Below are positions 8,892 through 17,553 of a stretch of 64,000 nucleotides of DNA, piece after piece. This DNA comes from Micromonospora matsumotoense (GTDB taxonomy: Bacteria; Actinomycetota; Actinomycetes; Mycobacteriales; Micromonosporaceae), in assembly GCF_900091525.1 (NCBI RefSeq), contig NZ_FMCU01000002.1:434001-498000 (forward strand). Reading direction: 5' to 3'. The notes under the pieces were generated by a model that saw only the letters and a program-made list of their open reading frames with translations, made no database searches and was not told the DNA's origin. The position numbers were made by a program, and so were the translations under genes. How positions within the stretch are numbered: the stretch's first letter is position 1; every line of letters starts with the position of its first letter.

Positions 8892-10364
8892 TCAGGAGGC
8901 CCCGACCCGCTGCCACTGCTGGTTGGCGGCGGTGCCACAGGTGTACTGGATCACCCGTGCGCCGTCGGCGGTGGAGTAGCCGGTGACATCGAGGCACCTG
9001 CCGCTGTGCCGGGCGACGATCTGGATGTAGCCGGAGCCCGCGTCCCGTAGCTGCCACTGCTGGTCGGTGCGGCCCGACTGGCACCCGGACTGCTGCACCT
9101 GCGCGCTGTCGGCGGTGGCACCGCCGGCCACGGTGAGGCACTTGTCGCTGTGCCGGGCGACGATCTGGACGTAGCCGGAGCCGGCATCCCGTAGCTGCCA
9201 CTGCTGGTTGGTGCCGTTGTTGCAGGCGTACTGGGCCACGGCGGCGGCGTCGGCGGTGGACCGGTCGAGCACGTCCAGGCACTTGCCGCTGTGCCGGGCG
9301 CGCAGGGTGTCGAAGGTGTAGCCGCCGTTGACCCCGGTGACCACTCCGGTGGCGGTGTCGATGGTGAGCTGTGGATACCAGCTCATGGTGAGCGAGGTGG
9401 TCGTGGGGAAGTTCAGCGGCAGCCAGACGTACCGGGACTGGTTGACCGGGCCGCCCGTCGCGCCGGCCCACCGGTCGCCGAGGTAGAGGTACGACGTGGC
9501 GGCGCTGCCCTGCACCGGCAGCACGTACGCCGACTGGGAGTCGTAGGTGGTGCCGTCGCCGACGTTGGTCGGGTTGGTCCAGGTGCCGGCGACGCTGCTC
9601 GCGGTCGCGTACCGGCCCTGGTTGGGTGACCAGCCGGTGGCGCCCGAGGTGACCAGGAAGTAGACCCCGTTGCGTTTGAACATCGCCGGGGCTTCCCGGT
9701 AGTTGTCCGGCCACAGCGTCCGGACCAACGAGGCGACCCCGGTGTAGTCGGCGGTGAGGCGGTAGATGTTCAGGTCCGCGTTGTTGCGGGTGGCGGAGAT
9801 CAGGTACGCGGTGCCGTCGTCGTCGCGGAACACCGTCTGGTCCCGGGAGTCGTGCCCCAGCGGCCGGAAGCTGCCCAGGTAGCGGTAGTTGCCGTCGACC
9901 GTGCTGGAGGTGGCCACCGCGACCCGGGCCTGGTGGTAGTCGACGCCGTTCTCCCAGTGCATCCAGAGGACGTACTGGCCGGTGCCGGCGTTGTAGATCA
10001 CCTTCGGTCGTTCGATGTTGGCCGTCGCCAGCTCGTTCGCGGAGGACTGGGTGAGCACGTTGTTGCGGAACTCCCAGGTGCGCAGGTCGGTCGAGCGGTA
10101 GACCGACACGTACCGGAAGGTGTTGTTGTCGTTGCGGTTCTCGCCGAACCAGTAGTAGTAGTCGCCCACCTTGATCATGCCGCCGCCGTGGGCGTGCACC
10201 CCGGCGCCGGCGGTGTCGGTGAACTGGGTGCCGTTGGCCACGGTGACCGGTGCGGCCCGGGCGGCGGGGGCGGTGAGGGTGAGCGGGGCGAGCAGGGCCG
10301 CGCAGGCGGCGAGGGCGAGGACGATCCGGCGGAGGGTGGTGGTGGGGTGGGGCGCGGCAGGCAT
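8892..10364 (-). CDS. secreted GH43 exo-beta-1,3-galactanase-like enzyme with C-terminal ricin domain
   Basis: A 490-residue protein with a Tat/Sec-type hydrophobic leader ending at APAARAAP (about residue 38) and AGGAGG upstream of the ATG. The five-bladed propeller matches GH43 galactan 1,3-beta-galactosidases (subfamily 24): HAHGGGMIKV, DYYYWFGENR, ERPKVIYN, YVLWMHWEN, SRDQTVFRDDDGTAYL and REAPAMFKRNGVYFLVTSG follow one another as in that group. The C-terminal about 135 residues are a ricin beta-trefoil with three near-identical repeats (ARHSGKCLDV, ARHSDKCLTV, ARHSGRCLDV, each ending in NQQWQ/DQQWQ). The expected substrate is the beta-1,3-galactan backbone of arabinogalactan, which complements the GH54 arabinofuranosidase at 3077. 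Exact linkage specificity is inferred from family resemblance. Confidence 0.85.
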   Translation of the reverse strand: MPAAPHPTTTLRRIVLALAACAALLAPLTLTAPAARAAPVTVANGTQFTDTAGAGVHAHGGGMIKVGDYYYWFGENRNDNNTFRYVSVYRSTDLRTWEFRNNVLTQSSANELATANIERPKVIYNAGTGQYVLWMHWENGVDYHQARVAVATSSTVDGNYRYLGSFRPLGHDSRDQTVFRDDDGTAYLISATRNNADLNIYRLTADYTGVASLVRTLWPDNYREAPAMFKRNGVYFLVTSGATGWSPNQGRYATASSVAGTWTNPTNVGDGTTYDSQSAYVLPVQGSAATSYLYLGDRWAGATGGPVNQSRYVWLPLNFPTTTSLTMSWYPQLTIDTATGVVTGVNGGYTFDTLRARHSGKCLDVLDRSTADAAAVAQYACNNGTNQQWQLRDAGSGYVQIVARHSDKCLTVAGGATADSAQVQQSGCQSGRTDQQWQLRDAGSGYIQIVARHSGRCLDVTGYSTADGARVIQYTCGTAANQQWQRVGAS

Positions 10365-10846
10365 GGCCGCCTCCTCTTGCGATGGGCACGAGGTGCCCGC
10401 AGGGACGCGCGGGCCCTTTTCTCGACCCTCACGATAAGCCGGCCCACTGTCGCATGCCCATACTTTGATGTGATCTACATCGATGCCTGGTAGGCGAAGT
10501 GGGGTGCGCGTCCCGTATCGCCGGTTGGCCCGGTCGTCGCGCTTGTCGAGATCGTGATCAATGATCTACATCACATTGTGAACCGTTTTCGCAGTGCCCG
10601 GCACGGAAGGCGCGTTCCGGGCCGAATCCCTTCCCGCACCTCGCTTTTCGCCGTCGAAGGCGCCTGTGGCGGGTCGGTGAGCCCGACGGTGAGCCCGAAT
10701 TCGCCACTCAGCGTAGTCAACTCTCAGCCGCCCGTGGTCGGTCGGGGTTCGTTGCCCTCCGACAAAGAGCGCCTCGGTTTGTGCCGCTCACTACCCTGAC
10801 CGATGATCCAGTGCCTGGGTACCGTCGACAGCGATAAGGGCTTCAG
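10365..10846. promoter_or_regulatory. 482-bp divergent intergenic region with two Crp-like sites
   Basis: There is no convincing gene here. An 11-bp sequence TGATCTACATC occurs twice in the same orientation, at 10471-10481 and 10562-10572. The first copy is part of the perfect inverted repeat GATGT-GATCT-ACATC (10467-10481). Each resembles half of a Crp-type site: TGTGA-TCTACA-TCGAT at 10469-10484 and AATGA-TCTACA-TCACA at 10560-10575. The first lies about 105 bp upstream of the GH43 start. The region also holds the promoter of the membrane protein at 10847, which has AAGGG before its ATG. Confidence 0.4.
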
Positions 10847-11746
10847 ATGAGCAACAGTCACCCTCCGTACGGAGAACAGCCGGATCCGAACGTCACCCCG
10901 TGGAGCGGGCCACCGGCCCCGCCCGCCGGTTACCCGGCGTACGGCCAGCCGGGCCAGGCCCCGCAGTACGGCCAGGCCCCGCAGTACGGGCAGGCCCCCC
11001 AGTTCGGTGTTCCCGTGCCGCCGCAGAAGTCGAACCGCGGTCTGGTCATCGGCCTGATCGTCGGCGCGGTGGTCCTCATCCTCGCGCTCTGTGGCGCCGG
11101 CATCGGGCTCGCCCTGGTCGGCAACGACGACGAGACCGACCCGACGCCGACGCCGAACGCGACCACCGACCGCGGTCCGGGGCCCGGCACGGGCACCTCG
11201 GCCGTCCCGCAGCCGTCCGAGTCGTCGCCGGAGCAGCCGAACAGCAACAACAACAACGCGGTGACCGCCCGCTACTCCAGCGACATGTCGTCGGTCTGCG
11301 ACGGCAGCCCGATCCTCAACGCCGCCACCTACAGCGGCCCGGCCACCGCCAAGGCGTACGTCTTCTCGAACAACCCCGAGCGGCCGACGCTCTGGTCGTC
11401 GAAGCTGGTCGGCTCCGACAAGCGTTACTACGCCAAGTCGGCCGACTTCACCACCGTGTCGGTGGTCGGCTGCATGTCGATGGTCCCGGGCAGCGAGGGC
11501 GCGCCCAAGAAGTGCGACTACAAGGCGAGCGACGGCAAGAGCGTCAGCGTCTCCTACATCTCGTCGCGCTACCAGCTGACCTTCTTCGCCGCGAAGACGG
11601 CCGAGAAGATCGGCGACGGTGGGGTCGTCAGCGCCCCGGCTACCCGGTGCCCGAGCTTCATCTCGTACAACAAGACGACGATGAAGGCGTACGCGGCGCC
11701 GGACAGCGGCACCATCGAGGCCGCTCTGGACAAGTTCCTGTCCTGA
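10847..11746 (+). CDS. membrane-anchored protein with Pro/Gln/Tyr-rich cytoplasmic tail, function unknown
   Basis: A 299-residue protein of recognisable actinomycete layout. Residues 1-65 are low-complexity and Pro-rich, with tandem QAPQYGQ units. A single transmembrane helix follows (GLVIGLIVGAVVLILALCGA, about residues 66-90). Then come a Thr/Pro/Ser linker containing an NSNNNN stretch and an extracellular domain of about 160 residues beginning YSSDMSSVCDG, with four conserved-looking Cys. Similar proteins occur beside many actinomycete genes without known function. A long opposite-strand frame over this gene is Arg/Gly/Ala-rich and was rejected. Confidence 0.8.
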   Translation: MSNSHPPYGEQPDPNVTPWSGPPAPPAGYPAYGQPGQAPQYGQAPQYGQAPQFGVPVPPQKSNRGLVIGLIVGAVVLILALCGAGIGLALVGNDDETDPTPTPNATTDRGPGPGTGTSAVPQPSESSPEQPNSNNNNAVTARYSSDMSSVCDGSPILNAATYSGPATAKAYVFSNNPERPTLWSSKLVGSDKRYYAKSADFTTVSVVGCMSMVPGSEGAPKKCDYKASDGKSVSVSYISSRYQLTFFAAKTAEKIGDGGVVSAPATRCPSFISYNKTTMKAYAAPDSGTIEAALDKFLS

Positions 11747-11764
11747 TCGGCTCCTGACGGCGGT

Positions 11765-11796
11765 GCCGGGGGCGGGAGCATCCTCCCGTCCCCGGC
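11765..11796. terminator. terminator-like hairpin between convergent genes
   Basis: A stem of about 14 bp with one mismatch (11765-11778 against 11782-11796) lies 19 nt after the stop at 11746 and 28 nt from the convergent stop at 11824, so it could serve both genes. Confidence 0.55.
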
Positions 11797-11823
11797 CTTC
11801 CGTCGCCGGTCGGGCCCGGTGGG

Positions 11824-13410
11824 TCAGGTGTTGACCGGCCGGCGGGCGACCAGCAGCACGTGCGTCACCGGCCAGTCCAGCGGTGCGCCGCCCAGCGTGG
11901 ACAGCGCGGCGGCCGGCGCGAGCCGGTGGTCGACGATCCAGTCGTTGCGGTACGGGCCGCTGGCCGGGTCGACCTCGAAGCCCACGTCGGCCAGCAGGGC
12001 CTTCCAGTCGGCCCACTCCAGCCCGCAGAACTCCTCCTGGGTCTCCGACAGCCAGTTGTCGGTGTAGTCCTTGCGGGTGAGGAAGTCCATCGCCGCGCCG
12101 AGTGGCAGCTCGACCACCGCGCCGGTGCCGTCGTCGACCGGGCGGTGCGGGAACGGGAAGCGGTAGTCGACGGCGAACTGGTCCAGCCGGGCCCGCGTCG
12201 ACAGCCCGGCGAGCCGTTCGGCCACCCGCTCGGCCGGCAGCGACGCCAGGTCGGGGTGGGGCTGCGCCGGGTTCGCCCCGTCGGTGGTCGACAGCCGCAG
12301 CCGCACCGTCCGGTCCCGGCCGTCCGGGCCGCACACGTCACTGTTGATCCACACTCCGCCGGGCACCGTGTGGTCGTAGATGGCCTGCACGAACCGGCGC
12401 AGCGAGGCCATCTGCTCGCCGTACGACCAGATCTCGTGGGTCAGCGCGAAGGTCAGCGTGGTGTCCACCGAGCGGGGCGCGAACACCGCCCCACCGAGCA
12501 CGTTGCGGCGGTAGAAGAACACGTTCGGGTTGGCGAAGAAGCCCTGGGCCTTCTTGTGCACGCACTCCTCGTACAGGTGCCGCGCCACCTCCACCCCGAT
12601 CAGGTCGCTCTCCCGCAGGGTCGGCTCCCGGTCGGCCAGTTCCAGCACCGCGCCCGCACCGCAGCCGACATCGACGATCCGGCCGGGCCGCACGTGCTCG
12701 CGCACCGCCGCCCACTTGCGCTGCGCCGCGTCGGCGAACGCCTCGGCGTACGTCCGGTAGTCGCGGGTGGCGGTCAGCCCGCCCTCGTCCCCGACCACCG
12801 GGTCGTTGACCACCGAGCGGACCAGGTCGTCGAGCCGGTAGCGGGCGTACACGTCGATGGTCGCCGGATGGGCCAGCTCCCGCCACGACGGGTCGTCGGC
12901 GGCCAGCCGCAGCAGCACGTCCCACGGCCGGGCCGGCGTCGGGTCGACGTCGGCCTCCACCCCGGCGATCGGGAACCCCAGCGCGGCGTACATCGCGGCG
13001 ACCTGCGGGGTCGAGCAGGCGACCACGGTGTCCGCCGGGGTCAGCTCCAGGCCGGCGGTCGCCGCCACGTTCTTCAGGGTCACCTCGGCGAACCGGTCGG
13101 TGGCGGCGGTGTCGAAGACCGGCACCACCACCGACCGCAGCCCCGCCAGCACGCTGAACCGCTCGATCGCCGCCTCCCGCCGGTGGTAGGGGACGGGGTT
13201 GCGGCGGGTGTTCTCGTGGTTGGCCGAGGTGACCGCCCAGACCACGGTGACCGGGTCGTCGCCCGCCGTCGCGGTCGGCACGCCGTCGGCCGCAGCGTGG
13301 TCGCCGTCCGGATCGTCGTGGTGACCGGTGGTGGCGAGCCGGTGCAGATAGGCGGCCTGGAACCGGGTCAGCAGGTGATGTCGGCCGGGAAACAGCAGGT
13401 AGCGGGGCAT
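11824..13410 (-). CDS. two-domain SAM-dependent methyltransferase with nucleotidyltransferase-like N-terminus
   Basis: A 528-residue cytoplasmic protein. Residues about 215-400 are a class I methyltransferase: glycine-rich motif I IVDVGCGAGAVLEL (about 244-257), an acidic ligand at IGVEVARHLYEE, and later ALTHEIWSY and VPGGVWINSD. The N-terminal about 190 residues (MPRYLLFPGRHHLLTRFQ, then TSANHENTRRNPVPYHRREA) look like a Rossmann-type nucleotidyltransferase of the NadM/cytidylyltransferase kind. The ENT..NPV..HRRE segment matches the adenylyltransferase 'NPF..ER' region in spacing, but a clean HxGH motif is not visible. Substrate is unknown. It has no operon partners: convergent with the membrane protein, and separated from the peptidase by a strong palindrome. 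Confidence 0.75.
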   Translation of the reverse strand: MPRYLLFPGRHHLLTRFQAAYLHRLATTGHHDDPDGDHAAADGVPTATAGDDPVTVVWAVTSANHENTRRNPVPYHRREAAIERFSVLAGLRSVVVPVFDTAATDRFAEVTLKNVAATAGLELTPADTVVACSTPQVAAMYAALGFPIAGVEADVDPTPARPWDVLLRLAADDPSWRELAHPATIDVYARYRLDDLVRSVVNDPVVGDEGGLTATRDYRTYAEAFADAAQRKWAAVREHVRPGRIVDVGCGAGAVLELADREPTLRESDLIGVEVARHLYEECVHKKAQGFFANPNVFFYRRNVLGGAVFAPRSVDTTLTFALTHEIWSYGEQMASLRRFVQAIYDHTVPGGVWINSDVCGPDGRDRTVRLRLSTTDGANPAQPHPDLASLPAERVAERLAGLSTRARLDQFAVDYRFPFPHRPVDDGTGAVVELPLGAAMDFLTRKDYTDNWLSETQEEFCGLEWADWKALLADVGFEVDPASGPYRNDWIVDHRLAPAAALSTLGGAPLDWPVTHVLLVARRPVNT

Positions 13411-13494
13411 GCACCGTTCCTAGCCGACGCCGGTTGCCCGGCGCCGCGCGGGGTGCCCGGGCGGAGGGCTCGGCTGCGCGCGGGTGCCCGGGTC

Positions 13495-13530
13495 GGGTGG
13501 GGGCGGCACCGCGCGGTGCCGCCCCCACCC
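13495..13530. terminator. 36-bp perfect palindrome, terminator of the M14 peptidase gene
   Basis: Arms 13495-13511 and 13514-13530 are exact reverse complements around a central CG. It begins 9 nt past the peptidase stop codon and ends well before the methyltransferase start at 13410, so termination is the simplest role. Confidence 0.7.
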
Positions 13531-13539
13531 TGAGGGGCC

Positions 13540-16362
13540 TTACCCCACCACGGAACGCAGCGGGATCTGCGCGGCCCGCAGGGTCCGCACCAGGTCACCC
13601 AGGAACGGGTGCTCGTCGATCTGGAGCCCTGCCGGGTTCGGGATCACCAGGTACGCCGAGCCGTCCGCCACGGAGACCCGGGCGGTGTCGGTGTACCGGT
13701 CGACGACCGCCTCGGTGCGGGCCAGGTCGCCGGCGGCCACCTGGATGGTGAACGGCCGCCACTCGCCGCCCAGGTTCTCCGCCACCGGCGCCGCCGCCGC
13801 GGCGGCGCGGGCCGGGTCGACCTGGACCGGCGACGCGGTCCGGGCCGCGGTGCCGCTGCTCGGGTAGAGCAGCGCGTTGGCCACCAGGTGCAGACCACTC
13901 TCGTTGTACGCCCGGAACAGCGGGTTGAACGCGAACAGCACCGCCCGTCCGGCCCCGGTCGGCTCGTCCACCACCGCGACCGTGCCCTTGAGCGTGTCAC
14001 CCTGCACGGTGTAGCCGTTGGCCCAGAACGTGTCACCGCTGGGGTAGCGGAGCACGTTGCGGCCGGTGCTGCTCGGGTTGAGGATCGGGTCGTTGTTGTG
14101 GAACTCGAAGTCCTCCGCCGGCCGGCCCAGCCCGACCGGGCTGTCCGGGTCCACGTCGACCCGCAGGTGCGACCCGATCACCGTGTAGCCGGTCGGCTTC
14201 GGCTTCTCCGTGGTGGAGGTGAGCCCGGCGGCGCGGGCCAGCCGGGTGCCCTCGTTGCGCAGTCCGAGGTAGGTGTGGCCCTGGGCGATCCAGGCGCGCA
14301 GGTTGGCCTGCCCGGTCGCGGTGAGCCCGCCGGTCGCGTTGCTGCCGTCCGGCACCAGCAGCACCGTCCGGTTGGTGAAGGCCGGGGTGTTGTCGTTGAT
14401 GTCGGCCGTGCTGACCGGGGTGAGGTCGAGGCCCCACCGCTTGCCCAGCACGTACCGGGCCTCGCCGTGCGAGCCGGAGGTGGTGGAGATGCCGGTGCCG
14501 GCGAACAGGCCGACGTCCGGCCGGCTGATCGGGGTGCCGACGGCCGCCGTGGTGTACGGGGTGAGCGTGACGCCCAGCTTCTTGGCCGTGGTGTTCAGCT
14601 CCGGCGTCAGCCCGCCGGCCGGCATGCCCACCTCGCCGCTGTCGAGGTCCCGGACCAGCTGCACACCCTTACCCAGCAGGGTGAAGGTGAACTCGGCCGC
14701 GGCGGCGGAGTCCAGCGCGTAGGTGTACGAGCCCTTCCACGGCGGGGCGGCCAGGATCTTGCCGCCACCGGTGTTCTGGATCTTGTCGATCAGCTCCGCG
14801 TTGGGCTTCACGTCGGCACCGGTGTAGACCGCGTTCACCCCCATCAACAGCGGGTTGCTCCACGACGACACGTCATAGAAGTACGGGAACGGCGTGTACG
14901 GGTCCTCACCCATGACCGCCTGGATCCAGTGCTTCTGCGGCTGGTTCATCGGGATCCAGTACGACCCCACCGGCACGGTCAGGTTGGTCGCCGAGCGGCC
15001 ACCGAAGAGCTTCGCGGTGGGCAGCTTGACCGCCTTCTTGACCTGGTAGACCTCCACGTCCATCCGGCGCAGCCGCTCGACCAGCTGGCGGGCGTCGGCG
15101 AGCTGCCGGTCGGGCAGCAGGAAGTACGACCGGATGGTCTGCTCCGGCACCGGGAACTGCACGGTGTTGGTCGGTTCGACCACCTCGTTGGGCTCCAGCG
15201 CGCCGGCCCGGCCCTGGGCGAGCGCGTCCTTCCAGATCTTGAACCAGCCGGCGAGCACCTCGCTCTTGTGCGCCGCCGCCCAGCCGAGGGTCGACCACTG
15301 GGTGTGGAACTGCTGCTGCACCCGGTCGGCCACCGCCGACGCGCTGCCCTTCTCGAAGGTCATCCCGGCGGCGCCGAAGCCGGCGGCCGGCACCGTGTCG
15401 CCGTACCCCATGAAGAACAGGTCGTAGGTGGAGTAGTTGAAGTAGCACTCGGTGGTCACCGTGGCGCTGCACGCGCCGTGGTAGCCGAAGCCGGCCTTGT
15501 TGGCCTCGCCGATCCGGTTGATCCAGTCGACCGCCTCGCCGGCGATCTCGTGGTGGATCGGGTCGGCGTTGGGCGGGAAGAAGTACTGCCGGCCGCCCAT
15601 CTCGTGCGCGTCGATGAAGACCTGCGGCGGGTACTTCCGCATCAGTTCGAGCTTGCCGTCGGTCTCCTGCTGGGTCCGGGCGAACCAGTCCCGGTTCAGG
15701 TCGAAGCCGTACTCGTTCTGCCGGCGGCTGGCGTCGCGGCCGTCCGGGTTCTGCGTCGGCACGATGATGGTGATCAGGTTGTCGTTGCGCTGCTGGACCT
15801 CGCAGGACAGCCCGGCGGCCAGCTCGTACAGCGTCTTGAGGGTGGCGTCGGTGCCGCTCTTCTCGCCGCCGTGCACGTTGGCGGTCACCCAGGCGATCGC
15901 CGGGGCCGCCTCGGCGATCTCGCCGGCCTGCTGCTGGTCGACCAGTCGGGGGTCGCGCAGCGAGCGGACGTCCTCGGCGATGCCCTTGAGCACGGCCGGC
16001 CGGACGTTGCGCTCGTTCGACACCACCGCGTACGGCAGCGGCTGGCCGAGCACGCTGGTGCCCATGACGCCGGTGACGACCCGCTTCGAGGCGGTGTCCA
16101 CGGCGGCGAGATAGCCCCGGACCTCCTCGTTGGTGACCACCCGTTCCTGGCCGGTGCCGAGCGGGAAGCCGAGGAAGCTCTCCGGGCTGGGCACCGTGGA
16201 CATCCGGGCGGTCGGGTCGCTGCCACAGGCCGGCGTCAGGGGCGCGGCCCCGGCCGCCGGCCCGGCGGTCAGGGCCGACGTCGCGGCCAACATGACGATG
16301 ACGGCGGCACCGGCGAACCGTCGTGGGAAAACCAGGGTGGAGCTGCGCTGTGCAGGTCGCAT
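13540..16362 (-). CDS. large secreted M14-family zinc carboxypeptidase
   Basis: A 940-residue exported metallopeptidase. A signal peptide occupies residues 1-40 (hydrophobic AGAAVIVMLAATSAL, cleavage near AAGAAP). The M14 domain has the zinc motif H164-G-G-E167 in TANVHGGEKSG, a third ligand H253 in FIDAHEMGG, and the substrate-pocket blocks NPDGRD (205-210) and GFDLNRDW. The remaining 650 residues contain no motif I recognise apart from a beta-rich region with repeated Gly and a DUF-like module (DVGLFAGTGIS, GHTYLGLRNEGTRLA) resembling those in other long actinomycete M14 proteins. It probably trims C-terminal residues from extracellular peptides. It is transcribed alone, with a weak AAGGGAAACG before the ATG. 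Confidence 0.85.
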   Translation of the reverse strand: MRPAQRSSTLVFPRRFAGAAVIVMLAATSALTAGPAAGAAPLTPACGSDPTARMSTVPSPESFLGFPLGTGQERVVTNEEVRGYLAAVDTASKRVVTGVMGTSVLGQPLPYAVVSNERNVRPAVLKGIAEDVRSLRDPRLVDQQQAGEIAEAAPAIAWVTANVHGGEKSGTDATLKTLYELAAGLSCEVQQRNDNLITIIVPTQNPDGRDASRRQNEYGFDLNRDWFARTQQETDGKLELMRKYPPQVFIDAHEMGGRQYFFPPNADPIHHEIAGEAVDWINRIGEANKAGFGYHGACSATVTTECYFNYSTYDLFFMGYGDTVPAAGFGAAGMTFEKGSASAVADRVQQQFHTQWSTLGWAAAHKSEVLAGWFKIWKDALAQGRAGALEPNEVVEPTNTVQFPVPEQTIRSYFLLPDRQLADARQLVERLRRMDVEVYQVKKAVKLPTAKLFGGRSATNLTVPVGSYWIPMNQPQKHWIQAVMGEDPYTPFPYFYDVSSWSNPLLMGVNAVYTGADVKPNAELIDKIQNTGGGKILAAPPWKGSYTYALDSAAAAEFTFTLLGKGVQLVRDLDSGEVGMPAGGLTPELNTTAKKLGVTLTPYTTAAVGTPISRPDVGLFAGTGISTTSGSHGEARYVLGKRWGLDLTPVSTADINDNTPAFTNRTVLLVPDGSNATGGLTATGQANLRAWIAQGHTYLGLRNEGTRLARAAGLTSTTEKPKPTGYTVIGSHLRVDVDPDSPVGLGRPAEDFEFHNNDPILNPSSTGRNVLRYPSGDTFWANGYTVQGDTLKGTVAVVDEPTGAGRAVLFAFNPLFRAYNESGLHLVANALLYPSSGTAARTASPVQVDPARAAAAAAPVAENLGGEWRPFTIQVAAGDLARTEAVVDRYTDTARVSVADGSAYLVIPNPAGLQIDEHPFLGDLVRTLRAAQIPLRSVVG

Positions 16363-16538
16363 GGGGCTTTCGTTTCCCTTCCCGGGAAAGGAATCAAGGG
16401 TGATCGAAGCCTAGGGGACGTCTCGTACCCGGGAACTGGGCGGGCTGCCGCCCGGTGAACCGAAAGATCCATTTCGGTGGAGCCGGGGACCGCCCGGGCG
16501 CGAGCAGCATCCGGGCGGCCTGAACCGATGTCCTGGCC

Positions 16539-17390
16539 TCACCGGACAGGCGCACCGACCGGGGTGGCCGTGGGGACGGTGGTGGGGGTGGTGCCGACGG
16601 GAGCGGGTGGACGCCGGGTCGACGTCCACAGTGCCGCCGCGGCGACCGCGACGAGGGTCACGACGCCGGCCTCGCGGCCCAGCGCGGCGACGGCGTCGGG
16701 ACTGTCGGTGGCGGTGCTGGCGACGGCGACGGTGAGACCCATGTTGAACGCGGTGTGCATGATCACGACGGGGTAGACGCTTCCGCTGACCTCGCGGAGC
16801 CAGCCGTACACCTGCCCGGCGCAGGTGAGGACGGCGAGGAAGACCGGGACGATGATCCAGCGGTTGCCCTCGGTGAGGTACCCACCGGTGGCGAAGAAGA
16901 CCAGGGGCAGGTGCCAGATGCCGTGCAGGAGCCCGGTGAGCAGGTGCGGCACGCGTCGCCCGGTGGACGCCAGCAGCGGACCGAGGTACCCGCGCCAGCC
17001 GATCTCCTCGAAGAACACGAAGACGAGCATGACCGGCAGGTCCACGAGCATGGCGACACTGTCGGCACCTGCGGGGAGGTGCCACCCGGTGAGCCCGGTC
17101 AGTCGGAGCACCGCCTCCGAGACGAGCAGGACGGACACCGGCGTGACGACGGCGACGGGCCAGCGCCGGGTGCCGAGCCGGCCCAGCCCCAGCGGCGTCC
17201 AGCCACTGCGGCGCCAGCCGTCCCGGGTGACCACGAGCTGCATGACGAGAACGGACAGCAACGGCGTGACCATGGCGAAGACCGCGGCGGCTTCGCCGTT
17301 GGGCCAGGTGAGGGCGAGCACCACGCACATGGTGAACGCCATGACGTAGAACGTCACCGCTCGGGCGGTGGCTGACAGATTCGTGAACAC
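16539..17390 (-). CDS. CPBP-family intramembrane glutamic protease (CAAX-protease-like)
   Basis: A 283-residue polytopic membrane protein. GTG 17390 is preceded by GGAG at a 6-nt spacing; the 214 codons of open frame further upstream run through the divergent kinase gene and are rejected. The CPBP motifs are complete: EEIGWR (E128, E129, R133), HGIWH (H156, H160) and HTAFN near residue 206. Seven or eight hydrophobic segments are visible. In bacteria this family cleaves membrane substrates or processes bacteriocins and their immunity proteins. The divergent neighbour is a two-component system, and a 22-bp palindrome lies between the promoters, so co-regulation is plausible. Confidence 0.85.
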   Translation of the reverse strand: MFTNLSATARAVTFYVMAFTMCVVLALTWPNGEAAAVFAMVTPLLSVLVMQLVVTRDGWRRSGWTPLGLGRLGTRRWPVAVVTPVSVLLVSEAVLRLTGLTGWHLPAGADSVAMLVDLPVMLVFVFFEEIGWRGYLGPLLASTGRRVPHLLTGLLHGIWHLPLVFFATGGYLTEGNRWIIVPVFLAVLTCAGQVYGWLREVSGSVYPVVIMHTAFNMGLTVAVASTATDSPDAVAALGREAGVVTLVAVAAAALWTSTRRPPAPVGTTPTTVPTATPVGAPVR

Positions 17391-17476
17391 GTTGCACTCC
17401 GGTTGCTCGGGGGCCCTTACCGTCTCCTGCCGCCTGCCCGGTGCACCTCTGCCGGCAGGCCCGACGATCGCCGTGG

Positions 17477-17498
17477 GCCTCTGTCTGCAGACAGAGGC
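17477..17498. promoter_or_regulatory. 22-bp perfect palindrome, probable operator
   Basis: The half-site GCCTCTGTCTG (17477-17487) is mirrored exactly by 17488-17498. It lies 87 bp before the CPBP protease GTG and 56 bp before the histidine kinase ATG. Its length, symmetry and position suit a dimeric regulator such as the LuxR-type response regulator encoded next door. Its low free-hairpin utility (no loop) makes a terminator unlikely. Confidence 0.6.
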
Positions 17499-17553
17499 GG
17501 GGTAAGCCGCACAGCGGAGGCCCGTGGCTCCACCGGTCCGTAGCATTCGCCGC

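Noticed and set aside
10724..12334. A 536-codon open frame on the minus strand
   Set aside because: It overlaps the plausible membrane protein (10847-11746) and part of the methyltransferase. The residues are Arg/Gly/Ala/Pro-rich without motifs, the mark of a GC-rich shadow.
13609..16458. A 949-codon plus-strand frame opposite the M14 peptidase
   Set aside because: The opposite strand has a signal peptide and zinc motifs; this frame has no motif and Val/Arg/Gly-rich composition.
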